13,492 nt of DNA from an uncultured Prevotellaceae bacterium (lineage in GTDB: Bacteria; Bacteroidota; Bacteroidia; Bacteroidales; Bacteroidaceae), in NCBI GenBank assembly GCA_937892315.1, contig CALAVF010000256.1:1-13492 (forward strand), in the 5' to 3' direction. Each line of letters starts with the position of its first letter. Within the stretch, counting starts at the first letter, position 1. The notes below the pieces were generated by a model. It did not search any database. It was not told the origin of the DNA and saw nothing but the letters and a program-made list of their open reading frames with translations. The translations under genes and the position numbers were made by a program. This document shows positions 7,244-13,003 of the stretch, one piece after another.

Positions 7244-8419
7244 ATGAAAAAGTTAATGATGGCGTTGGCCTTTGTAGGCCTCGGTACTGTTGCTGCTAAC
7301 GCACAGTGCGACGAATTCGCAACACCTGCAACTTCAAAGTACAGCGTAGCCACAAATTCATTCTGGGCTAACTGGTATCTTCAGGTTGGTGTTGATGCAA
7401 ACGTAACAAGCCTTTACAAACAAGGTAGTTTATTTAAGAAGGACTGGCACAATGGTCGTACTTATGGTGTTGACCTCGCTATTGGTAAGTGGTTCACTCC
7501 AGGCATTGGTACTCGTCTGAAACTCAACTGGGAGAATGGTGCATTCCACCACGCATTCCGTAATGCAGATCACGTATGGGAAGCACCAAATGGCTGTAAG
7601 GGCGGTTATGCTCAGATTTCTTTCGACACCGAGTTTAACTTGAGCAACATGCTTTGTGGCTACAGTGACACTCGTGTTTGGAATCTGATTGTTTACCCAC
7701 GTATGGGTGTGATTCGTAATTTTGATAGCGGTAACTATGCTCCAGCATTTGGTGCAGGTTTAGAGTCTGCTTGGAAATTCTCGAAGCGTGTAGGTCTTTA
7801 CCTTGATGTTGCTTGGGAGTTCACAACAAATGGTTATATGCCATACGTATCTGATGGTAAGGCTTTCGCTGCTAACAGCATCGCTTCTATCGACCTTGGT
7901 TTGACTTTCAACCTTGGCAAGACAGGTTGGTCTAAGGCTGTTTCTCTTGACGACTACGAGGCTCTCTCAGCAGAGGCTTGCTCTAAACTCGCTGCTCTCC
8001 GTGCACAACTTAAGGCTGAGCAGGATGAGAACGCTCGTCTCCGTGCTGAACTCGCTAAGTGGGCTAACCACAAGTGCCCAACAACTCCTTCTTCTACAGT
8101 TACTCCAGCCGCTGCTTCTGTATTCTTCGATCTGAATTCTTCTAAACTCAATTCTAAGAAGGATCTCATCAACATCGAGGCTGTTGCAACTGCTGCTAAG
8201 AACACTGGTGCTAAGGTTGTTGTGACAGGTTCTGCAGATAGCAAGACTGGTTCTTCTGCTTACAATCAGAAACTTTCTGAGGCTCGTGCTCAGGCTGTTG
8301 CTGACGAACTCGTTAACCTCGGTGTTGACCGTGCTAAGATTGAGACTAAGGGTGTTGGTGGTGTAAACGATGTTACTCCTTTCAACCTCAACCGTCGTGC
8401 AATCATCGAACTTAAGTAA
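7244..8419 (+). CDS. OmpA-family outer-membrane protein (N-terminal barrel, C-terminal peptidoglycan-binding domain)
   Basis: This 391-residue protein should anchor the outer membrane to peptidoglycan. It has a signal peptide (1-20, ANA-Q), an aromatic-rich beta-strand region of about 35-225 consistent with an eight-stranded barrel, and a short coiled coil at about 240-272 (KLAALRAQLKAEQDENARLRAEL). A Pro/Thr linker then leads to an OmpA C-terminal domain from about 292. The residues that hold diaminopimelate are present: Asp332 in GSADSKTG and Arg348 in NQKLSEARAQAV, with the closing NRR at 383-385. Cysteines at 118 and 138 in the barrel, and 246 and 278 around the coiled coil, might form disulfides. 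Its codons differ from its neighbours: Arg is nearly always CGT, and Gly mostly GGT, the pattern of a very highly expressed gene. It is monocistronic, with its own promoter and a strong terminator. Confidence 0.92.
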   Translation: MKKLMMALAFVGLGTVAANAQCDEFATPATSKYSVATNSFWANWYLQVGVDANVTSLYKQGSLFKKDWHNGRTYGVDLAIGKWFTPGIGTRLKLNWENGAFHHAFRNADHVWEAPNGCKGGYAQISFDTEFNLSNMLCGYSDTRVWNLIVYPRMGVIRNFDSGNYAPAFGAGLESAWKFSKRVGLYLDVAWEFTTNGYMPYVSDGKAFAANSIASIDLGLTFNLGKTGWSKAVSLDDYEALSAEACSKLAALRAQLKAEQDENARLRAELAKWANHKCPTTPSSTVTPAAASVFFDLNSSKLNSKKDLINIEAVATAAKNTGAKVVVTGSADSKTGSSAYNQKLSEARAQAVADELVNLGVDRAKIETKGVGGVNDVTPFNLNRRAIIELK

Positions 8420-8443
8420 TTTCGACAAATAAGTAAAACGCAG

Positions 8444-8475
8444 GAGCCGTCTCCGTAAGGAGATGGCTCTTTTTT
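8444..8475 (+). terminator. Strong intrinsic terminator of the ompA-family gene
   Basis: GAGCCGTCTCC (8444-8454) pairs with GGAGATGGCTC (8459-8469), giving 11 pairs including one G-T, with a GTAA (GNRA-type) tetraloop and six T directly after. It lies 25 bases past the stop codon. This is the clearest terminator in the window. Confidence 0.92.
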
Positions 8476-8516
8476 GTCTTTTTTTCTTGGCTCCATGAAA
8501 AAAAGTCTTGCTTTGT

Positions 8517-8547
8517 TTTGTCAGTTCGGAAAAAAGCCGTACCTTTG
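8517..8547 (+). promoter_or_regulatory. Bacteroidetes-type promoter of the tRNA-Pro/tRNA-Val unit
   Basis: TTTG (8517-8520), 19 bases, then TACCTTTG (8540-8547): a full match to the phylum consensus. The predicted start near 8554 leaves a leader of about 68 bases before tRNA-Pro, which must be removed during processing. Confidence 0.8.
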
Positions 8548-8621
8548 CAGTGCTTTTGAGGAAAGTGCCTTTTAATCAGACTTTAGGAGATGGATTTAAG
8601 TAGGCTTTTTTCAGTAAGTAT

Positions 8622-8697
8622 CGGGATGTAGTACAGTTGGTAGTATACTTGGTTTGGGACCAAGGGGTCGCACGTTCGAGTCGTGTCATCCCGACCA
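8622..8697 (+). tRNA. tRNA-Pro (anticodon UGG)
   Basis: The acceptor stem CGGGATG (8622-8628) pairs with CATCCCG (8687-8693), followed by A73 and an encoded CCA (8695-8697). The anticodon stem CTTGG/CCAAG (8648-8652 and 8660-8664) encloses the loop TTTGGGA with anticodon TGG at 8655-8657 and G37, as expected for proline. The T arm GCACG-TTCGAGT-CGTGT is complete with one G-T pair. The D stem GTAC/GTAT is unusually weak. Confidence 0.96.
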
Positions 8698-8702
8698 ACA
8701 AG

Positions 8703-8777
8703 GGGCGCTTAGCTCAGCTGGTTCAGAGCGTCTGCCTTACAAGCAGAGGGTCGGCGGTTCGAATCCGTCAGTGCCCA
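8703..8777 (+). tRNA. tRNA-Val (anticodon UAC)
   Basis: The acceptor stem GGGCGCT (8703-8709) pairs with AGTGCCC (8770-8776) with one G-T pair and discriminator A8777. The anticodon stem TCTGC/GCAGA (8731-8735 and 8743-8747) encloses CTTACAA with anticodon TAC at 8738-8740. The canonical GGTTCGAATCC T arm is present. The 3' CCA is not encoded, unlike the tRNA-Pro five bases upstream, so it must be added by nucleotidyltransferase. Confidence 0.97.
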
Positions 8778-8780
8778 CAG

Positions 8781-8805
8781 AGAAGACTAAAGGTCTTCTT
8801 TTTTT
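8781..8805 (+). terminator. Intrinsic terminator of the tRNA unit
   Basis: AGAAGAC (8781-8787) pairs with GTCTTCT (8793-8799) around a five-base loop, followed by six further T. It starts four bases after the end of tRNA-Val. Confidence 0.85.
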
Positions 8806-8840
8806 GTTTTATGTAGTTGTGCATGAAAGTTTATGGTAGC

Positions 8841-8913
8841 AATCAGGGGTCAATAGAAAAAAATTTATCATGATTTGTGGCTTATTGGGTCATTTTGACC
8901 TATAGACCTGATT
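8841..8913. repeat. Imperfect inverted repeat enclosing further palindromes
   Basis: AATCAGG (8841-8847) pairs with CCTGATT (8907-8913). After a two-base bulge, TC.ATAG (8850-8856) pairs with CTAT.GA (8900-8906) with one mismatch. Inside lie ATCATGAT (8867-8874) and GGTCA-TTT-TGACC (8888-8900). GGTCA also recurs as a direct copy at 8848-8852. It could fold as RNA or serve as a protein-binding site; no T-run follows, so it is not a terminator. Confidence 0.5.
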
Positions 8914-8979
8914 CGTGAATTTGGCGGGGCAAGGATAAAGTTGCTTGTTTACCTGTACAAAAAATGTGAAAACATTGAA

Positions 8980-9016
8980 TGTTCCACGTCTTTTGTAGTT
9001 GTTGTTCCACGGAAAA
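8980..9016. promoter_or_regulatory. Two parS-like half-sites in the parA promoter
   Basis: TGTTCCACG occurs at 8980-8988 and 9003-9011, 23 bp apart. It equals the left half of parS variants of the TGTTCCACGTGGAACA type. The second copy continues GAAAA, so it looks like a parS lacking two central bases (13 of 14 match). The first lies just upstream of the -33 position, and the second lies in the -33/-7 spacer, as an operator would. ParB binding here is inferred. Confidence 0.45.
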
Positions 9017-9028
9017 TGTGTATCTTTG
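8999..9028 (+). promoter_or_regulatory. Promoter of the parA-relA operon
   Basis: TATCTTTG (9021-9028) is a good -7 box; TTG (8999-9001) lies at the right 19-base spacing and is a shortened -33 box. Transcription should begin near 9035, 29 bases before the parA ATG. No other promoter-like match was noticed in the short gaps downstream through 13003. Confidence 0.65.
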
Positions 9029-9044
9029 CAGCAGAATTGAATGA

Positions 9045-9063
9045 TTGTACAAAAAGGTTTGAT
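9045..9063 (+). repeat. Leader repeat, copy 1 (before parA)
   Basis: TTGTACAAAAAGGTTTGAT directly precedes the parA ATG. It matches the element before parB (9846-9864) at 16 of 19 positions and begins with the palindrome TTGTACAA. It would lie in the mRNA leader, so it may affect translation; binding to DNA is the alternative. Confidence 0.55.
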
Positions 9064-9837
9064 ATGGGAAAAATTATTGCATTAGCGAATCAGAAAGGTG
9101 GTGTTGGTAAAACGACAACGGCAATCAATCTTGCAGCAAGTCTTGCAGCCCTGGAAAAGAAGGTGCTGGTTGTAGATGCCGACCCGCAGGCAAATGCTTC
9201 TTCGGGGTTAGGAGTGGACATACAGCAAGTTGATACCTCCATTTATGATTGTATTGTAAATTCTACAGACCCTCATGAGGCTGTTTATACAACAGATATA
9301 GAAGGATTGGATGTCCTGCCGAGTCATATAGATTTGGTCGGTGCTGAAATAGAGATGTTGAACGTCAACAAACGTGAAACCGTCTTGAAGCGTATTCTCG
9401 ACCCTGTTCGTTCAGAGTATGACTATATTTTGATTGACTGTTCGCCTTCGTTGGGTATTATCACCGTCAATTCTTTAACTGCGGCAGACTCCGTGATTAT
9501 TCCTGTTCAGTGTGAATATTTTGCCCTTGAGGGAATTAGCAAACTGCTGAACACCATCAAAATCATCAAATCCAAGTTAAACACCCGTTTGGAGATAGAA
9601 GGTTTCCTTCTCACCATGTTTGATTCTCGTCTTCGTTTGGCGAACCAGATTTATGAGGAAGTTCGACGTCACTTCCAAGAATTGGTTTTCAAGACTGTTG
9701 TCCAACGCAATGTGAAACTTTCTGAGGCTCCGAGTCATGGCATACCTTGTATTTTGTATGATGCCACGTCGAATGGTGCCAAAAATTACATTGCCCTTGC
9801 CAAAGAGGTCGTCAGTCGTGAAACGGCTAAAGATTAG
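9064..9837 (+). CDS. parA: ParA/Soj chromosome-partitioning ATPase
   Basis: ParA is a nucleoid-binding ATPase that moves ParB-bound origin regions apart. The 257-residue protein is the short chromosomal type without an N-terminal DNA-binding domain. It shows the deviant Walker [10 protein letters not shown] (11-19, with signature Lys11 and Lys16), Walker A' VVDADPQ (36-42), Walker B-like [11 protein letters not shown] (121-131) and the family motif [11 protein letters not shown] (216-226). The frame is open for 41 codons upstream, but the promoter at 8999-9028 lies in that stretch and ParA proteins begin right at [13 protein letters not shown], so ATG 9064 is the start. parB follows after 30 bases, and its leader closely resembles the parA leader. 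Confidence 0.96.
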   Translation: MGKIIALANQKGGVGKTTTAINLAASLAALEKKVLVVDADPQANASSGLGVDIQQVDTSIYDCIVNSTDPHEAVYTTDIEGLDVLPSHIDLVGAEIEMLNVNKRETVLKRILDPVRSEYDYILIDCSPSLGIITVNSLTAADSVIIPVQCEYFALEGISKLLNTIKIIKSKLNTRLEIEGFLLTMFDSRLRLANQIYEEVRRHFQELVFKTVVQRNVKLSEAPSHGIPCILYDATSNGAKNYIALAKEVVSRETAKD

Positions 9838-9845
9838 TAACATTC

Positions 9846-9864
9846 TTGTACAAATAGATTTAAT
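9846..9864 (+). repeat. Leader repeat, copy 2 (before parB)
   Basis: TTGTACAAATAGATTTAAT ends three bases before the parB ATG and matches the parA copy (9045-9063) at 16 of 19 positions, including the palindrome TTGTACAA. A shorter copy, TGTACAA, lies at 8954-8960. The equal distance to two start codons suggests a shared role in translation of ParA and ParB. Confidence 0.55.
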
Positions 9865-9867
9865 AGT

Positions 9868-10752
9868 ATGGCAGTAAGAAAGAAATTTGGTCCTGCCCTT
9901 GGCCGTGGTCTTGACGCTCTCATTTCTACCGAGGATGTCCGTACAGAGGGTTCGTCAACCATCAATGAAATAGATATCAATTTGATTGAGCGGAATCCCA
10001 ATCAGCCTCGTCGTGAGTTTGAAGAAGAGGCATTGCAGGAACTCGCCGATTCTATTGCAGAAATAGGCATCATTCAGCCCATTACTTTGCGTGAACTGGA
10101 CAATGGTCACTATCAAATTATTGCTGGTGAACGTCGTTGGCGTGCCTCCCAGAAAGCAGGGCTTACCACGATTCCCGCTTACATTCGCACGGCAAGCGAT
10201 GAAAACGTTATGGAGATGGCTCTTGTTGAGAACATTCAACGCCAAGACCTCAATTCCATCGAAATCGCATTGGCATATCAGCATTTGATTGATGAATACA
10301 ATCTGACACAAGAGCGTTTGAGCGAGCGTGTCGGCAAGAAGCGTGCCACCGTAGCCAATTACCTTCGCCTGCTGAAGTTGCCAGCCCCCGTTCAGGTTGC
10401 GATTCAGAATCATAAGATAGACACAGGTCATGCTCGTGCGTTGTTGGCTCTTGACGACCCGAAAGACCAGGTGAAACTCTTCAAGGAGATTCAAGAAAAA
10501 GGATATTCAGTGCGCCAGGTGGAGGATATCATTAAGTATATGAATGCCGGCGAGAATGAAATGGAAGCAAAGAAAAAGGCAACCACAACAAAGCCTCTTT
10601 CCGAAGAGTTTGAAGAGTTGCGAGGACGTTTTTCCCAACTTCTTGGCTCTGATGTAAAGATTGCCTGTTCTTCTAAGGGCGGAGGAAAAGTCACTTTCTC
10701 TTTCAAGAATGCAGACGAACTGCGTCACATTATTTCCCTCTTGCAAAAATAA
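9868..10752 (+). CDS. parB: ParB/Spo0J chromosome-partitioning protein (CTP-dependent DNA clamp)
   Basis: ParB loads at parS sites, spreads as a CTP-bound clamp and stimulates ParA. The 294-residue protein has every expected part. GPALGRGLDALI (8-19) is the N-terminal peptide that contacts ParA. PNQPRREF (44-51), GERRWRA (87-93) and ENIQRQDL (121-128) are the conserved CTP-binding boxes. A helix-turn-helix (LTQERLSERVGKKRATVANYLRLLKLP, 146-172) reads parS. A charged linker (about 229-245) leads to the C-terminal dimerisation domain. It is second in the operon. The HTH and CTP boxes are intact, so it should be fully functional. Real parS sites were not found in the window, only half-sites near the parA promoter. 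Confidence 0.96.
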   Translation: MAVRKKFGPALGRGLDALISTEDVRTEGSSTINEIDINLIERNPNQPRREFEEEALQELADSIAEIGIIQPITLRELDNGHYQIIAGERRWRASQKAGLTTIPAYIRTASDENVMEMALVENIQRQDLNSIEIALAYQHLIDEYNLTQERLSERVGKKRATVANYLRLLKLPAPVQVAIQNHKIDTGHARALLALDDPKDQVKLFKEIQEKGYSVRQVEDIIKYMNAGENEMEAKKKATTTKPLSEEFEELRGRFSQLLGSDVKIACSSKGGGKVTFSFKNADELRHIISLLQK

Positions 10753-10761
10753 CCTTTCGTC

Positions 10762-11595
10762 TTGAGACCCCCCTGTTCAACATATTGCCGAATCTGCATC
10801 TTTCTTTTGTCGATGCTTTTCTTTGCCGATGTCAACGCACAAGAGGTGGAGACCGCTGCTCCTGTGCCCCATGCCCGTTCTCGTCGCGAAAGCAATGTCA
10901 GGGTGAAGGTCGATTCTCTCTCCACCGATACGCTGCATCTGGACGATGCAATCTTGGATGCTCAGATAGATTCAGTGAAGAACGAAGAGGACTATGCGAA
11001 AGCGACAGGAGCGGACACATCCCGTGTGCAGTTCTCTTTTTCGACAGATCCTGCTGACATTCAGTTGAGTAAAAAGAGTGACCGCTTCATCCCCAATCCC
11101 AAGAAAGCCCTGTGGCTTTCCATCGTCATTCCTGGTGGTGGACAAATCTATAACCGTAAGTATTGGAAATTGCCGCTTGTTTATGGTGGATTCTTGGGAT
11201 GTGCATACGCGATGACATGGAATAATACCATGTATCGTGACTATTCGCAGGCGTACATTGACATTATGGACACCGACGACAACACGAAGAGTTATGAGAA
11301 TTTCATACCCCCCAGTTACAATGTCAGTGCCAACCTCACACGTTTGCAGGAACTTTTCAAAAGAAAAAAGAATTATTATCGCCGATACCGCGACTTGAGT
11401 ATGTTTTGTATGATAGGAGTGTACGCCCTTTCCATCCTCGACGCATACGTAGATGCCGAACTTTCCAGTTTTGACATCAGCCGCGATTTGTCGATGAAGG
11501 TGCATCCGACTGTCATCAACGACCGTTATTCCGCCATGCACAGCAGTGGCATGAGCAGCAACTCATACGGTTTGCAATGTAGCCTTGCTTTTTAA
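10762..11595 (+). CDS. DUF5683 family envelope protein
   Basis: This 277-residue protein contains the DUF5683 domain, known mainly from Bacteroidetes and of unknown function. It has a signal peptide (about 1-27, ending DVNAQ) and a charged region (28-105). The domain begins at KKALWLSIVIPGGGQIYNRKYWKLP (114-138), with hydrophobic stretches at about 115-127, 138-152 and 213-229 that are probable membrane segments. PGGGQIYN (124-131) is the hallmark. The start is uncertain: TTG 10762 gives a sensible signal peptide, while the first ATG (10813) would leave only about ten residues before the cleavage site. It begins nine bases after parB and in the same frame. The setting between segregation and wall-remodelling genes suggests an envelope function, without indicating which. 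Confidence 0.8.
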   Translation: MRPPCSTYCRICIFLLSMLFFADVNAQEVETAAPVPHARSRRESNVRVKVDSLSTDTLHLDDAILDAQIDSVKNEEDYAKATGADTSRVQFSFSTDPADIQLSKKSDRFIPNPKKALWLSIVIPGGGQIYNRKYWKLPLVYGGFLGCAYAMTWNNTMYRDYSQAYIDIMDTDDNTKSYENFIPPSYNVSANLTRLQELFKRKKNYYRRYRDLSMFCMIGVYALSILDAYVDAELSSFDISRDLSMKVHPTVINDRYSAMHSSGMSSNSYGLQCSLAF

Positions 11596-11616
11596 CAACG
11601 AAAAACCTATAACTAT

Positions 11617-12948
11617 ATGAATAAGAGATTTTTATTGACATGTGTATCAGCAATGTTCACCTTGTGGGCTTCCTCCCAGGAGGTGATAATCGTTGTTGAA
11701 GATAGTGGGAAAACAGAAGTGTTCGATATGCCAGAAGGTATGCTCGTCAGCGAGGAAGAGTTGATGAAAGATTACACCAACTCCTCCAATCTCACGGAGG
11801 GAGTGGACAATAGTCGCACACTTTCTTACAGTGATTCCATCTTGGTGAGCCGCCTTTCTCGTATTCCCACAACGATTGAGATGCCTCTCAACGATGTGAC
11901 TCGCAAGTTTATCGACACTTATAGCACCCGTATGCAAGGTTCTGTGTCCGTCATGCTGGGGGCAGCGAATTTCTACAATCCCATCTTCGAGGAGGCCCTT
12001 GAGCGTTATGGTTTGCCATTGGAACTTAAGTACTTGCCAGTTATCGAGTCTGCCCTTCGTCCTTCCGCCACCTCTCATGCTGGTGCTGCGGGTCTGTGGC
12101 AGTTTATGATTACTACAGGCAAACGCTATGGCTTGGAGGTGAATACGCTGGTTGACGAGCGTCGCGACCCTGTCAAATCCAGTGATGCCGCTGCTCGCTA
12201 TCTGCGTGACCTCTACGATATGTTTGGCGACTGGGGTCTTGCCATTGCTGCATACAACTGCGGTGAGGGCGGCATCCAAAAAGCCATCGCACGTTCTGGC
12301 AATCAGGAAGGTGCCGACTTCTGGACGGTGTACAATCGCCTTCCTCGCGAAACACGCGGCTACGTTCCCGCCTTCATCGCTGCCACCTACATCATGAACT
12401 ACTATTGCGAGCATGGCATCACCCCTCGTGAGGCAACCCTGCCGATGGAGTCCGACACAGTCGTGGTGCAGCGAGAGGTGAATTTCTCTCAGATTGCATC
12501 TAAATGCAATGTGACCGTTGACGAACTTCGTGCCATCAATCCTCAGTATCGCAAGGACGTTATTCCTGCCAATTACGTGCTTCGTCTTCCCGCTGGTGCC
12601 GTTGAGGAGTTTCTTCTGAAGGAGGACAGCATCTATGGCATCAACCCAGCCAACAGTATGGCGTTGACGGGAACGCGGCGTGCCATCACCGACGATGTCG
12701 AGGCGACTCAACCTGTTGAAACACAGGCTCGTCAGACATCATCTCGCTATTCGAGCCGCAATTCTCGTTCCACTCGCAGCCGTAGCAGAAGCCGCAGTCG
12801 ACAGACCTCGCAGAGCGTCTCGGTCAAGAGTGGCGACACCCTGTCTGCCATTGCCAAGCGTAACGGCACCACCGTTGCCAAGATTCGTCAACTGAATGGC
12901 ATCAAGGGCGATGTCATCCGTCCTGGCCAAAAGGTTCGTGTCAAGTAG
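11617..12948 (+). CDS. MltD-like membrane-bound lytic murein transglycosylase with LysM
   Basis: This enzyme should cleave the MurNAc-GlcNAc bond of peptidoglycan, forming anhydro-muropeptides. The 443-residue protein has a signal peptide (1-20) without a lipobox cysteine. An SLT domain spans about 112-260, with catalytic Glu144 in PVIESAL and the family motifs SHAGAAGLWQFM (153-164) and AIAAYNCGEGGIQKA (209-223). A LysM-like segment follows at about 286-327 (NFSQIASKCNVTVDELRAINPQ). An Arg/Ser-rich linker (about 375-396) precedes a clear LysM at 400-442 (VKSGDTLSAIAKRNGTTV-KIRQLNG-IRPGQKVRV). E. coli MltD is a lipoprotein with two LysM; this one has similar order but apparently no lipid anchor. 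It begins 21 bases after the DUF5683 gene and lies 55 before the RelA/SpoT gene. I give no symbol because orthology to mltD is only by architecture. Confidence 0.9.
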   Translation: MNKRFLLTCVSAMFTLWASSQEVIIVVEDSGKTEVFDMPEGMLVSEEELMKDYTNSSNLTEGVDNSRTLSYSDSILVSRLSRIPTTIEMPLNDVTRKFIDTYSTRMQGSVSVMLGAANFYNPIFEEALERYGLPLELKYLPVIESALRPSATSHAGAAGLWQFMITTGKRYGLEVNTLVDERRDPVKSSDAAARYLRDLYDMFGDWGLAIAAYNCGEGGIQKAIARSGNQEGADFWTVYNRLPRETRGYVPAFIAATYIMNYYCEHGITPREATLPMESDTVVVQREVNFSQIASKCNVTVDELRAINPQYRKDVIPANYVLRLPAGAVEEFLLKEDSIYGINPANSMALTGTRRAITDDVEATQPVETQARQTSSRYSSRNSRSTRSRSRSRSRQTSQSVSVKSGDTLSAIAKRNGTTVAKIRQLNGIKGDVIRPGQKVRVK

Positions 12949-13003
12949 TTTTTGACGTCCATCAATTTTCCGAGAGTTCAACCACATATTTTTCATTTCG
13001 CCT

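Larger units (their letters stand above)
8807..9063. other. Intergenic region before parA: inverted repeats and parA promoter
   Basis: No convincing gene lies in these 257 bases. It holds a long imperfect inverted repeat (8841-8856 with 8900-8913), an inner palindrome GGTCATTTTGACC (8888-8900), ATCATGAT (8867-8874), two TGTTCCACG half-sites (8980-8988 and 9003-9011), the parA promoter and two TGTACAA motifs (8954-8960 and within 9045-9052). A reading frame open upstream of the parA ATG runs through the promoter and is not taken as coding. Confidence 0.7.

Noticed and set aside
8654..8839. 61-codon open frame on the + strand across both tRNAs
   Set aside because: It is the classic spurious frame read through tRNA genes (its protein includes the T-arm-derived GGSNPS-type string). 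The tRNAs and their terminator explain the sequence.
8841..8913. CRISPR repeat or transposon end as explanation of the inverted repeats
   Set aside because: There is no regular array of repeats and spacers, no transposase gene and no target-site duplication.
8941..9063. 41-codon N-terminal extension of ParA
   Set aside because: The extension contains the parA promoter and half-sites, its residues resemble no ParA domain, and the family normally starts at [13 protein letters not shown].
9372..9824. parS half-site-like strings ACGTGAAAC (9372-9380) and CGTGAAAC (9817-9824) inside parA
   Set aside because: Both encode Arg-Glu-Thr in normal codons and lack the other half of the palindrome, so chance is sufficient.
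11647..12711. 354-codon open frame on the - strand opposite the transglycosylase gene
   Set aside because: The + strand product has complete SLT and LysM motifs; the antisense product has none and looks like a compositional shadow.
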